Source: JAJRRS01 sp965230275
GTDB lineage: Bacteria; Planctomycetota; Phycisphaerae; Phycisphaerales; Phycisphaeraceae
Direction of reading: 5' to 3'
DNA: 64,000 bases
NCBI GenBank assembly: GCA_965230275.1
Contig: CBDDKO010000002.1
Coordinates: forward strand, 496,001-560,000
In this document: positions 31,760-44,116 of the stretch, in pieces
Layout: every line of letters begins with the position of its first letter
Position numbering within the stretch: the first letter of the stretch is position 1
The notes under the pieces: model-generated
The model's input: only the letters and a program-made list of their open reading frames with translations
Told to the model about the DNA's origin: nothing
The model's database searches: none
Translations under genes and position numbers: made by a program

Positions 31760-32851
31760 CTACAGTACTTCCACCGCTCGGGGGTAGGAACCGAGGACCG
31801 TCATCTGCAGGCAGTGGCTCTTGGACTTCTCGATCGCCTCGACGACGTTGGTATCGTTGATGTGGCCGATGACGTCGACGAAAAAGATGTACTCCCAGTT
31901 GGCGCGCTGGCTGGGGCGTTTGTCGATGTGCGTCAGGTTCAGGCCGTAGTCGCGGAAGATGTCCAGCACCTCGGTCAGGGCGCCGGCCTTGTGCTCGGTG
32001 GTGAACATGATGCTGGTCTTGTCGTCGCCGCTGGGCTTGGGCGCGTGCTTGCCGATGACGAAGAAGCGGGTGGTGTTGCGCGGGTTGTCCTCGATGTTCT
32101 GGAACTGGACCTTCAGGCCGTAGACCTCCCCGGCCAGCGTCGAGCCGATGGCGGCTGCGCCCTTTTCCTGCGAGGCCTGCTCGGCGGCGCGCGAGGTTGA
32201 GGCGGCGGGGACCTTGTCGGCATGCAGCAGCTGCACGTTCAGCCACTTGCGGCACTGGCCCAACGCCTCGGGCTTGGAATAGATCTTGGTGATCTTCTCG
32301 GGCGGGTCGTTCGCCAGCAGGTTGTGGTGGATGTTGATCAGCACCTCGGCGCAGACCTTGGCGTCGGACCCAAGGAAGCAGTCGAGTGTCTCGCCGATCC
32401 CGCCGATGGCCGAGTTCTCGATCGGGACCAGGCCCAGGTCGATGTGCCCGCGGTGGATGGCTTCGAAGACGGCGGCGATGTCGTTCAGGTCGTCATACTC
32501 GATCGAAGCGCCGAACTTGCGCCGAGCGGCGAGGTGGCTGAAGGAGCCGGGCGGGCCGAGGTAGCCGACGCGCAGCGGGCGTTCCAGCGCGAAGCTGCCG
32601 GACATCAGTTCCCGCCAGATCGCTTCAAGACAGGCGTCCGGCAGGGGCCCGGCGTTACGAGCCCGCACCTGGTCCAGCACCTGGCGTTCGCGCTCGGGGA
32701 CGTAGATGGGGTTGTCCCCGGTCTGCTTGACCTTGCCGACCTCGACGACGACCTCGGCCCGCTCGTTGAGCAGCTTGATGATCTGCTGATCGAGCGTGTC
32801 GATGCGTTCTCGGAGGGGGGCCAATTGCTCGTCGGGGTTATTCGTGTTCAT
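31760..32851 (-). CDS. pheA: Bifunctional chorismate mutase/prephenate dehydratase (P-protein)
   Basis: From ATG 32851 (363 residues). Residues ~5-90 are an AroQ chorismate mutase (LRERIDTLDQQIIKLLNERAEVV, then VPERERQVLDQV). Residues ~100-275 are prephenate dehydratase, beginning RVGYLGPPGSFSHLAA and ending with the catalytic NTTRFFVIGK motif. A regulatory ACT domain closes the protein, with the ESRP-equivalent as DKRP (THIDKRPSQRANWEYIFFVD). It converts chorismate to phenylpyruvate for phenylalanine synthesis and is probably feedback-inhibited by phenylalanine through ACT. A longer frame from 32902 is rejected as non-homologous. The two AT-rich genes follow it on the same strand. Confidence 0.94.
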   Translation of the reverse strand: MNTNNPDEQLAPLRERIDTLDQQIIKLLNERAEVVVEVGKVKQTGDNPIYVPERERQVLDQVRARNAGPLPDACLEAIWRELMSGSFALERPLRVGYLGPPGSFSHLAARRKFGASIEYDDLNDIAAVFEAIHRGHIDLGLVPIENSAIGGIGETLDCFLGSDAKVCAEVLINIHHNLLANDPPEKITKIYSKPEALGQCRKWLNVQLLHADKVPAASTSRAAEQASQEKGAAAIGSTLAGEVYGLKVQFQNIEDNPRNTTRFFVIGKHAPKPSGDDKTSIMFTTEHKAGALTEVLDIFRDYGLNLTHIDKRPSQRANWEYIFFVDVIGHINDTNVVEAIEKSKSHCLQMTVLGSYPRAVEVL

Positions 32852-32946
32852 GTTGGGGGCATTGTAACGACGAAATGAGGTTTTAGGTGATAGGATGGTC
32901 ATGATCGGGCTCGGGGGCCGACTAACAGGTCAGGGACGGTTTAGCC

Positions 32947-33873
32947 ATGGATCCAACACAGTTACAAGAAATGCTCGAGCAGCTGGGATCGGTCGGCGTG
33001 ACGCTGCCGGCACTGACTCTGGGTGCGGGGCTGCTGCTGCTGATCCTGGGCAGCAAGCTGGCCCGGCCGATGTGCACCTTCAGCGGGCTGGTGCTCGGCG
33101 GGGCGGGCGGCCTGATGATCGGCGAGGCGCTGGCGGACCAGGGCTCGGTCGTGATGGCGCTGGTCATCGGCGCAGCCATCGCCGGGGCGCTGCTCTCGGC
33201 ACTGCTTTTCCGTGTTTGGATGGCGATCAGCGGGGCCCTGATCTTCGGGCTTACCGCGGCGGGGGTGATGCTGCTGTTGCAGGCCCCGCCGGAGGAGACG
33301 GCGCTATCCAGCCTGACGGATTCCACGCAGACCGTCGAGACTTCTGACGATACATCCGAGGACGGCTCGATCACGGTCGACATCCCGCTCGAAGGTATCA
33401 CCGACGCGGTCAAGGAAGGCATCAGCACCGCTATCGAAGGTGGTGCCTCCGGAAGTGAAGACGATGCTTCCGCTCAACTCACGATCGACAACGAGACGGC
33501 CAAGAAGATCGGTGCGTCGATCCTCGAAGCGCTACGTGGGATGGCGACGTATTACTGGGACCAGTTGAAGCTGTGGTGGGGCGATGCCGGCGGGGGCGCT
33601 CGGGGGGCGATGCTGCTGGTCGGGCTGGTCGCCGGTGTGGTGGGATTGCTGCTGGGGCTGGTTGGGCCGTACAAGGCGGCGAGTGTTCAATCAGCGGTTG
33701 CCGGGTCGGTGCTGGTCCTGTTCAGTTCGTTCTCCTTGCTGGCGCAATTGTTACCCGAGCAACTGCACTGGCTCCCGGCTACGCCGCGGAAGGTGCTGCT
33801 GTGCCTGGGTCTGATAACCGCTGTCGGACTTGCCCTACAGTGGACGATTTTCAAGCGAAAAACCGATAAGTAA
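32947..33873 (+). CDS. Polytopic membrane protein, TMEM198/DUF4203-like
   Basis: Protein of 308 residues. The N-terminal half has several helices (LPALTLGAGLLLLILGSKLA, LVLGGAGGLMIGEALA, MALVIGAAIAGALLSALLFRVWMAISGALIFGLTAAGVMLL) in the pattern of glycine-rich DUF4203/TMEM198-like proteins. A ~100-residue polar, acidic loop follows (TQTVETSDDTSEDGSITVD...), then three or four C-terminal helices. A second gene of similar design is 66 bases downstream, and both end before a terminator. No function is known. The DNA holds a related GCCTCCGGAAGT word at 33445-33456. Confidence 0.65.
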   Translation: MDPTQLQEMLEQLGSVGVTLPALTLGAGLLLLILGSKLARPMCTFSGLVLGGAGGLMIGEALADQGSVVMALVIGAAIAGALLSALLFRVWMAISGALIFGLTAAGVMLLLQAPPEETALSSLTDSTQTVETSDDTSEDGSITVDIPLEGITDAVKEGISTAIEGGASGSEDDASAQLTIDNETAKKIGASILEALRGMATYYWDQLKLWWGDAGGGARGAMLLVGLVAGVVGLLLGLVGPYKAASVQSAVAGSVLVLFSSFSLLAQLLPEQLHWLPATPRKVLLCLGLITAVGLALQWTIFKRKTDK

Positions 33874-33939
33874 GCCGACGCCTGACTACCGGTGCCCGTT
33901 GTCGCGTGGCCGCCGTGTGTCATGGAAAGGAGTCGTGCG

Positions 33940-34671
33940 ATGCTTACGCTTGCTGAAAGCCAGTCCCCGCTTAAGAACCTGTTTGATACCGTGACCGCCA
34001 CGTTCTCCCGGCCCGATGCCCTGGCACAGCCCGAGGCGCTCGTCGAGAACCTCCAGGCGCTTAGCGTCGTCTGGGCGGTGGTGTTCCTGATCGTTGGGCT
34101 GTTGTGCATGCTCAACGGATACCGGTTCTACAAGGTCTCGACGGTCGCGATCGCGCTATTGATCGGGCTGTTCGCCGGCTACTGGGTTGGCGAACAAATC
34201 CAGGCACCGTTTATCGTGGCCGGTTGCTGCGGGCTGCTGCTGGCGGCGGTGGCGTTCCCCCTGATGAAGTTTGCCGTGGCGATCTTCGGCGGTGTAACCG
34301 GCGCGTTCATCGGCGCGAACCTATGGGCGGGCATTGCCTCGGCGATCAACAAGTCTGCGGACACTCAGATCCCGGTGGACGCCTACTGGGTCGGCGCACT
34401 GGTCGGGCTGATGCTCTGCGGGATGCTGGCGTTTATCCTCTTCAAGCTGTCGATCGTGCTGTTCACGTCGGTGAGCGGCGCGACGATTGCCGTGCTCGGC
34501 GGGCTCGCGCTGCTGCTGAGCTTCGAGCCTTGGCAGGACTCGATCAAGTCCGGCATCACGGCGAGCCAACTGGTCGTGCCGCTGCTGGTCTTTGTCCCGG
34601 CGGTGATCGGCCTGATCCTCCAGGAAACCTGGCCCGACCCGAACCCGGCCGCCCCCGCGAAAGCCGGTTGA
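33940..34671 (+). CDS. Second polytopic membrane protein, TMEM198/DUF4203-like
   Basis: From ATG 33940 (243 residues) with AAAGGAG eight bases upstream; the frame is open to 33892. A polar N-terminus is followed by helices with the same glycine-rich pattern as the upstream protein: VVFLIVGLLCMLNGYRFYKVSTVAIALLIGLFAGYWVG, CGLLLAAVAFPLMKFAVAIFGGVTGAFIGA and ALVGLMLCGMLAFILF. The two proteins may form one complex in the inner membrane (inference from adjacency and likeness). The gene ends ~57 bases before a terminator hairpin. Confidence 0.65.
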   Translation: MLTLAESQSPLKNLFDTVTATFSRPDALAQPEALVENLQALSVVWAVVFLIVGLLCMLNGYRFYKVSTVAIALLIGLFAGYWVGEQIQAPFIVAGCCGLLLAAVAFPLMKFAVAIFGGVTGAFIGANLWAGIASAINKSADTQIPVDAYWVGALVGLMLCGMLAFILFKLSIVLFTSVSGATIAVLGGLALLLSFEPWQDSIKSGITASQLVVPLLVFVPAVIGLILQETWPDPNPAAPAKAG

Positions 34672-34727
34672 TTCACCAACAAGAACCAGCCATCACGCTG
34701 ATCACGAAATGCCTCGCACCGATGAAG

Positions 34728-34757
34728 CAGCCTCGGCCAAGCCGGGGTTGTTTCTTT
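34728..34757 (+). terminator. Intrinsic terminator after the membrane-protein pair
   Basis: CAGCCTCGGC (34728-34737) pairs with GCCGGGGTTG (34741-34750) around CAA, ten base pairs including G-U, followed by TTTCTTTTTG. It lies inside a longer open frame leading to the PhoD-like gene, which supports the later start at 34817. Confidence 0.75.
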
Positions 34758-34816
34758 TTGTTAAGGGCACCTGGGTTAGTGTGCGCTCGAGCGCCAGCAC
34801 TGGTATAGTTTCACGT

Positions 34817-35899
34817 ATGAAACACCTCGTCACACTATTGTTGATTGTGCTAGCCGGATGCAGCCAGGTCGCCGCCGATGAGCAGCAACAAGAAACCAAC
34901 TGGCCCACGTACCAAGCCATCGACCCAGACAAGCCGATCCGACGTATCGCCTTCGGTTCGTGCGCCGAGCCGAAGAAGTCGCTGCATATCTTTGACACGA
35001 TCGTTCGTCAGCAACCCGACCTGATGCTCTTGATCGGTGACAACGTGTATGCAGACACCACTGATGAAGCCGAACTCACCGCTAAGTACACGGAGTTGGC
35101 GGATCACCCCGCCTATCGCAGGCTCATCGCGGCTTGCCCGTTACTTGCCGTCTGGGACGACCACGACTACGGCATCAACGACGCCGGCGCGGAGCACCCG
35201 ACCAAAGTCATGTCGCAGCGTGTCCTGCTGGACTTCCTGAGTACACCCGCCGATGCAGAGCGGCGCAAACGTGAAGGCGTGTACGAGTCTTACCTCGTCG
35301 GGCCGAAGGGCAAGCGGCTGCAGATCATCCTGCTGGATACACGCTACCACCGCAGCCCGCTGATCAAGAACACCGATCCCTCAAAGAGGCGGCTCGGCCG
35401 GTACGTGGCGAACCCCGACCCGGCCGCCACCATCCTCGGCGAGGCGCAGTGGGCCTGGCTCGAAACTCAGCTTGAAGTAGAAGCCGACCTGCGCCTGATC
35501 GCGTCGAGCATCCAGGTCGTCCCCGAGGAGCATATGTGGGAAGGCTGGTCCCGCTTCCCCCACGAACGGCAGCGCCTCTTCGACCTCATCCGCAAGACCC
35601 AGGCCCAAGGCGTCTTCTTCATCTCGGGCGACCGCCACCTTGCCGAGCTGTCATGCCAAGTCGAGAACGTCCCTTACCCGCTCTACGACCTGACCAGCAG
35701 CAGCCTGAACAAGCCCGGCAGCCTCCACGAAGAACCCAACCGCCACCGCATCGGGAATCTCTACAACCCCGCCAACTTCGGCCTGATCGAAATCGACTGG
35801 GACGCCCAGCCCGTCACGCTCTTATTGCAAATCCGTGACCCCGAAAACAACACCCACATCGAGCACACCCTTACGCTCGACGAAGTGCAAGCCGACTGA
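34817..35899 (+). CDS. PhoD-like metallophosphatase lipoprotein
   Basis: From ATG 34817 (360 residues). The N-terminus KHLVTLLLIVLAGCSQ is a lipoprotein signal with lipobox LAGC. PhoD family motifs follow: IAFGSCAEPKKS, LMLLIGDNVYADT, AVWDDHDYGIND and FISGDRHLAEL, which hold the metal-binding Asp, His and Asn residues. The expected activity is phosphomonoester or phosphodiester hydrolysis outside the cytoplasm. The start at 34709 would make a protein with a non-family extension that includes the terminator; I reject it. It is convergent with the P-loop gene, 15 bases away. Confidence 0.88.
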   Translation: MKHLVTLLLIVLAGCSQVAADEQQQETNWPTYQAIDPDKPIRRIAFGSCAEPKKSLHIFDTIVRQQPDLMLLIGDNVYADTTDEAELTAKYTELADHPAYRRLIAACPLLAVWDDHDYGINDAGAEHPTKVMSQRVLLDFLSTPADAERRKREGVYESYLVGPKGKRLQIILLDTRYHRSPLIKNTDPSKRRLGRYVANPDPAATILGEAQWAWLETQLEVEADLRLIASSIQVVPEEHMWEGWSRFPHERQRLFDLIRKTQAQGVFFISGDRHLAELSCQVENVPYPLYDLTSSSLNKPGSLHEEPNRHRIGNLYNPANFGLIEIDWDAQPVTLLLQIRDPENNTHIEHTLTLDEVQAD

Positions 35900-35914
35900 T
35901 ACAGGCTATTGGTT

Positions 35915-36565
35915 TTACTCCACCGCCTCCGCGCTCGCCGGGGCATACAGGTGCCCCTCGGCCTCCAGCCAGTCCGCGATGTCGTCCGCCGCCTTGCCCA
36001 CATCGTCGTGCGAAACGTCCAACTCCAGCGTCGGCAGCGTTGATTCACTGACCAGTTGAACCATCTGCGCCTGCTCCTTGGCGAAGAAGCTTAGGTCGTC
36101 GTACTGCTTGGGGTTGCCCGAGATCTTCAGCCGGCGTTTACGGGCGGCGGCGAATGAATCGTCGGAGCGATGACAATAGATCAGCACGAAGCCCAGCGGG
36201 ATCAGCCGGTCTTCGAGCCAGGTGAAGTCGTAGGTCTTGCCGTGCTCGCGTTGCTGGTAGGCCTTGGTCGAGAGGTGGAAGCGGTCGACGATCCACGAGT
36301 AGTACCGCTGCAGCTCGAACATGCGGGCCCAGGTCTCGTACGTCTCGATGGCCTGCGCTTCCTCGTCGGGATTGAAGTTAATCAGCCCCCGGCCCCAGGG
36401 CGTATTCGTGAAGCCGCACCATTCCCCGGACACCACCGGCGAGTGGTACCGGTACTTCCGCTCGCCGACCACGCGCGGGTGTTCGTTGAGCGCAAAAGCG
36501 ATCTCGGTCTTCCACGTCAGCCGAGTCCCTTCCAGGATGATCTTCGGGCATAGCTTCTTACCCAA
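35915..36565 (-). CDS. P-loop kinase-like protein with altered Walker A
   Basis: About 216 residues. The N-terminal LCPKIILEGTRLTWKTEIAFAL has the position and form of a nucleoside-kinase P-loop, but reads GTRLTWKT where GxxxxGK[ST] is usual, with Trp replacing the second Gly. Other segments (YSWIVDRFHLSTKAYQQ, LGFVLIYCHRSDDSF) resemble the DRx/LID parts of thymidylate-kinase-like proteins. A GTG at 36574 overlaps the upstream stop; however AAGGAG is ideally spaced (eight bases) from a TTG at 36565, so I prefer that start. The substrate is unknown, and the altered loop may mean lost or changed phosphate transfer. It is translationally coupled to the DUF6985-like gene. Confidence 0.65.
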   Translation of the reverse strand: MGKKLCPKIILEGTRLTWKTEIAFALNEHPRVVGERKYRYHSPVVSGEWCGFTNTPWGRGLINFNPDEEAQAIETYETWARMFELQRYYSWIVDRFHLSTKAYQQREHGKTYDFTWLEDRLIPLGFVLIYCHRSDDSFAAARKRRLKISGNPKQYDDLSFFAKEQAQMVQLVSESTLPTLELDVSHDDVGKAADDIADWLEAEGHLYAPASAEAVE

Positions 36566-36570
36566 TGTAC

Positions 36571-37209
36571 TCACTCCTTAGGTGGTATCGGCTTGCCTGT
36601 AAATGGGTTGATCACTGGACGTTCTGATTTCGGCCAAGACGGGTGATCCCCGCCAAACGGCTCGACGTCAAGCTGATAACCGAGACCGATCACCTTGTCC
36701 TCGTGTACCAAGACACCCAGATTATGCTCTTCCTCCCACCAAGGACCAAATGTGATCTCCACAGCCGATTCGTGCTGATACCCGACAGACACGGACATCA
36801 GCATCAACGAATCACGGACATCCTCCCTGGACTTGATTGGTTTAGCATCGGGGTCGTACTCGGCGTTCTCGTTGACCTGGTCCAGATCGTTCACCCACCA
36901 GTAGCCCGAGCCCGGCCCCTCGCCGTTGAAGTCGTCCCAGATCGCATCGACTACTGCCGTGGCCAGCGTTGGCGAATGCTTGACAAAACTCAGTGCCGCA
37001 GCAACTTGGGCTTCGCTTGGTATGCCGTCGTCTTCCTCACGGATGAACTGCAGCAACACCTTTGCGTCACCCTGCACCACGCGCTCTTCATCCTCGTCAT
37101 CGCGGTATTGCCTATACACCGCCCACGCCGGCACCTCGATCATGCCGACCCACTGGTCGTCGTCCCAATTGAACGTCCCCAGTTCCGGGTGTTCCCACGT
37201 TCGCGACAT
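36571..37209 (-). CDS. DUF6985-like protein
   Basis: Protein of 212 residues with AAAGGAG six bases before ATG 37209. It opens WEHPELGTFNWDDDQWVGMIEVPAW and contains DAIWDDFNGEGPGSGYWWVNDLD and FGPWWEEEHNLGVLV, a pattern I associate with DUF6985 proteins common in planctomycetes; this is from memory, not a search. There is no signal peptide or membrane helix, and it is acidic and Trp-rich. Some DUF families of this style act as immunity proteins in polymorphic-toxin systems, but no toxin is adjacent. It overlaps the P-loop gene by four bases or fewer. Confidence 0.6.
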   Translation of the reverse strand: MSRTWEHPELGTFNWDDDQWVGMIEVPAWAVYRQYRDDEDEERVVQGDAKVLLQFIREEDDGIPSEAQVAAALSFVKHSPTLATAVVDAIWDDFNGEGPGSGYWWVNDLDQVNENAEYDPDAKPIKSREDVRDSLMLMSVSVGYQHESAVEITFGPWWEEEHNLGVLVHEDKVIGLGYQLDVEPFGGDHPSWPKSERPVINPFTGKPIPPKE

Positions 37210-37260
37210 CGTCGTCTCCTTTGCTTACTTCTGCGACCGGTCAAACCCTATGCTAACACG

Positions 37261-37276
37261 CTGAGCCTATGCTCAG
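37261..37276. promoter_or_regulatory. Perfect palindrome between divergent genes
   Basis: CTGAGC (37261-37266), CTAT, GCTCAG (37271-37276) is a perfect six-base inverted repeat between the DUF6985-like gene and the amphi-Trp gene, ~35 bases before the latter's start. It could be an operator; no T-run follows, so a terminator is less likely. Confidence 0.3.
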
Positions 37277-37310
37277 AACAAATGATACCTGTATTCCAAG
37301 GAGTATGAAC

Positions 37311-37538
37311 ATGACCACCAAGCAGGACCGCGACATCGAGAAGGGCTACCCGATCACACAGTTCATCGACAAGCTCCGTCGCCTGGCCGACAGCCTCGAG
37401 TCCGGCGAGCCGTTCGAGATCCAGATCGCCGGCGAACGCATCTACGTCCCCGTCCGAGCCGTCTACAACATCGAACACGAACGCGAAGACGGGAGTGAAG
37501 AGGTGGAGTTTCAGATTAAGTGGGAAGCGGAAAGCTAA
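37311..37538 (+). CDS. Amphi-Trp domain protein
   Basis: From ATG 37311 (75 residues) with AGGAG seven bases upstream; in-frame ATG 37305 is too close to it. The sequence TQFIDKLRRLADSLESGEPFEIQIAGERIYVPVRAVYNIEHEREDGSEEVEFQIKW has the layout of the amphi-Trp domain: a short helix, amphipathic strands and a terminal Trp. The domain is widespread in archaea and bacteria and has no settled function. The protein is small, acidic and soluble. It faces the Lys-rich gene convergently. Confidence 0.72.
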   Translation: MTTKQDRDIEKGYPITQFIDKLRRLADSLESGEPFEIQIAGERIYVPVRAVYNIEHEREDGSEEVEFQIKWEAES

Positions 37539-37619
37539 ACGCCACATTCGCTGCTGCCTGCTAAGTGACTTAGCTTAACACCAAGCCGGTCGGACTATCC
37601 AGTGTTTTAGGCTCGTCAA

Positions 37620-37955
37620 TTATCTCTTCTTTGACGCCTTTCTCTTGGCAACTTTTTTCCTCGCCAATTTCCTCTTGGCGACCTTCTTCTTTGCAACCTT
37701 TTTCTTCGTTACTTTCCTTTTAGCGTTCTTCTTCTTCGCAACCTTCTTCGAGGTTGCCTTTCTCTTGGCTACTTTTTTCTTAGCAGCCTTTTTCTTCGAC
37801 ACTTTCTTGCGGGTCCGCGCCCCAGCGATACATTGCTTAGCTCCTGCCCGCTTGGATTTGCGCCTCTTCCGATTCTTTGATGGATTGTGAGCAGCGCAAT
37901 AGTTACTGCCCGGCATAGCTGGCTCACTGCATCCTGATTCGACACAAGTACTCAT
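37620..37955 (-). CDS. Zinc-finger plus Lys-repeat DNA-binding-like protein
   Basis: From ATG 37955 (111 residues) with GGAG nine bases upstream. The N-terminal 23 residues hold C4-x4-C9-x10-C20-x2-H23 (CVESGCSEPAMPGSNYCAAH), a CCCH zinc-binding spacing. The rest is about 80 residues of Lys/Arg with Ala and Val, repeating KKVAK-type pentapeptides (15-base DNA periods), like the tails of bacterial histone H1-like proteins (AlgP/HctB style). A non-sequence-specific DNA or RNA binding role is inferred. The gene starts just after the membrane-protein stop (overlapping frame to 37970), and the pair is AT-rich against the surrounding genome. Repeat-rich DNA here is prone to length change. Confidence 0.65.
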   Translation of the reverse strand: MSTCVESGCSEPAMPGSNYCAAHNPSKNRKRRKSKRAGAKQCIAGARTRKKVSKKKAAKKKVAKRKATSKKVAKKKNAKRKVTKKKVAKKKVAKRKLARKKVAKRKASKKR

Positions 37956-37957
37956 CT

Positions 37958-38485
37958 CTATGCACTCCACACTACATACATGGTCAAAGCAGTTACACCT
38001 AGGATTGCTACAGCCAAAAGCACCTGGGCAATAATTAATCGGTTGGCTTTTTGCGTATTGATTTTCTCAATTTCTCGATTAGTATCGTTCCACATCTGGG
38101 CTTGATCCCGGTAGAAATTTGATGAACGCTCTGATGTCATGCCATCACGCGCATTACATAGATCGTTAACTAGTTTTTCAAGCATTTGACCAACTGGTGG
38201 TGTTGATACTGTACGAATCCTCAACGCTAGTAGTGAGACTGCTACACTAGCGGCAAGACAAAACACTGCAAACGATAATAGGGCTTGTTGGCATGTACCC
38301 ACATCTGCAGTTAATGCTCGAACGAACGCCAAGGTACCTGCTAAGAAGATGCCAGAAATTGAAACTGTACCTTGAGCCTTGCTATCAAGATTCCTCCAGT
38401 TTTCAGAGAGTTCACGGTACTCGTCTTTGTAACCGTCGAGGCTGTATTTGAGCAATCTCTCAACTGGCTCAGGCGTGCTAGTCAT
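37958..38485 (-). CDS. Small membrane protein with three helices
   Basis: Protein of 175 residues. The first ~45 residues are polar (VERLLKYSLDGYKDEYRELSENWRNLDSKAQG), then hydrophobic helices VSISGIFLAGTLAFVRAL, LLSFAVFCLAASVAVSLLALRI and, at the C-terminus, LIIAQVLLAVAILGVTALTMYVVW. The polar part between helices 2 and 3 contains SNFYRDQAQMWNDTNREIEKINTQKANR, a helical segment. No family is recognised. It is AT-rich, and the downstream Lys-rich gene starts two bases after its stop, so they look co-transcribed. Function unknown. Confidence 0.62.
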   Translation of the reverse strand: MTSTPEPVERLLKYSLDGYKDEYRELSENWRNLDSKAQGTVSISGIFLAGTLAFVRALTADVGTCQQALLSFAVFCLAASVAVSLLALRIRTVSTPPVGQMLEKLVNDLCNARDGMTSERSSNFYRDQAQMWNDTNREIEKINTQKANRLIIAQVLLAVAILGVTALTMYVVWSA

Positions 38486-38564
38486 ATGCTAGTCCCCTAG
38501 GATACTAGATTGTCCTTGCACTAATACGAAGCAGTACATGCAGTATATATGTATGAACATTCTA

Positions 38565-41390
<2,826 letters not shown>

Positions 41391-41760
41391 GGTGTGTGTG
41401 TTCCTTGGTGTGAGTCGAGCATATTATCAGGAAAAAGCGACCTGACGAGGCGGGGCAAGTGGGGACCCAGCCGATTCTGCTCGTAACCCATTGTATATCA
41501 AATGCTAACGCTCTGCAGCCACTGAATATGCGGCATCCATAAGCGTTAAATTACAATCTGCCTCATAATTATGCACGGGCAATCCGGGGTTGCATTACAA
41601 CTAGACAATCGTTACAGTATGGCCCGTTTGGGAGTCGTATGCCCGCATTGGACTGTCCCGGTGTGTGCCGGGGTCATGCCCATGCAGGCGTACAGCTCGT
41701 CATTCAACCGTTAAGGTCACTCATTCAATATAGACAGGCACACACAGGAGCGCATCGCCC
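41391..41760. other. Intergenic region between acnA and glnN
   Basis: 370 bases without a gene. It holds the predicted glnN promoter (41590-41618), a leader hairpin CCCGG-TGTGTG-CCGGG (41657-41672) and the ribosome binding site AGGAG before 41761. The acnA side carries only a GGA before its ATG. I saw no clear NtrC or sigma-54 site. Confidence 0.6.
41590..41618 (+). promoter_or_regulatory. Possible promoter of glnN
   Basis: TTGCAT (41590-41595), 17-base spacer, TACAGT (41613-41618). It would give a ~135-base leader before glnN containing the hairpin at 41657-41672. Match to consensus is partial. Confidence 0.35.
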
Positions 41761-43944
<2,184 letters not shown>

Positions 43945-43972
43945 GACACCTGAACTATTAGCCAATCCTTGA

Positions 43973-44005
43973 GGCCCACGTACATACTTGTGCGTGGGCC
44001 TTTTT
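43973..44005 (+). terminator. Intrinsic terminator after glnN
   Basis: GGCCCACG (43973-43980) pairs with CGTGGGCC (43993-44000), followed by TTTTT. It lies 29 bases after the glnN stop. Confidence 0.85.
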
Positions 44006-44020
44006 CTTCGTCGTGCTGTG

Positions 44021-44092
44021 TCGTTCCCGCGCAGGCAGGAACCCAGCGGTGCGACGCAACAAAGGTATGGATTCCTGCCTGCCCGAGAATGA
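44021..44092. repeat. Palindromic REP/MITE-like element
   Basis: A 25-base arm at 44021-44045 (TCGTTCCCGCGCAGGCAGG...) is the inverted complement of 44068-44092 (...CCTGCCTGCCCGAGAATGA) in 21 of 25 positions, spanning 72 bases. The sequence resembles the widely dispersed bacterial 'CGTCATTCCCGCG...CGGGAATGACG' intergenic element, often seen in spurious peptides as RAGGNP/RGND. It lies between the glnN terminator and the SDR stop. Number of copies elsewhere in the genome is unknown. Confidence 0.7.
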
Positions 44093-44116
44093 CGGGCGGC
44101 GGTACCTCGAAGTGCT

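Noticed and set aside
34709..34816. Earlier start of the PhoD-like gene
   Set aside because: It would include the terminator hairpin and lacks homology; the lipoprotein signal begins at 34817.
37620..37830. CRISPR-like repeat array
   Set aside because: The repeats are coding 15-base pentapeptide units without spacers.
41572..41600. Sigma-54 promoter before glnN
   Set aside because: GGGCAATCCGGGGTTGCA has GG and GC, but their spacing does not match the -24/-12 rule.
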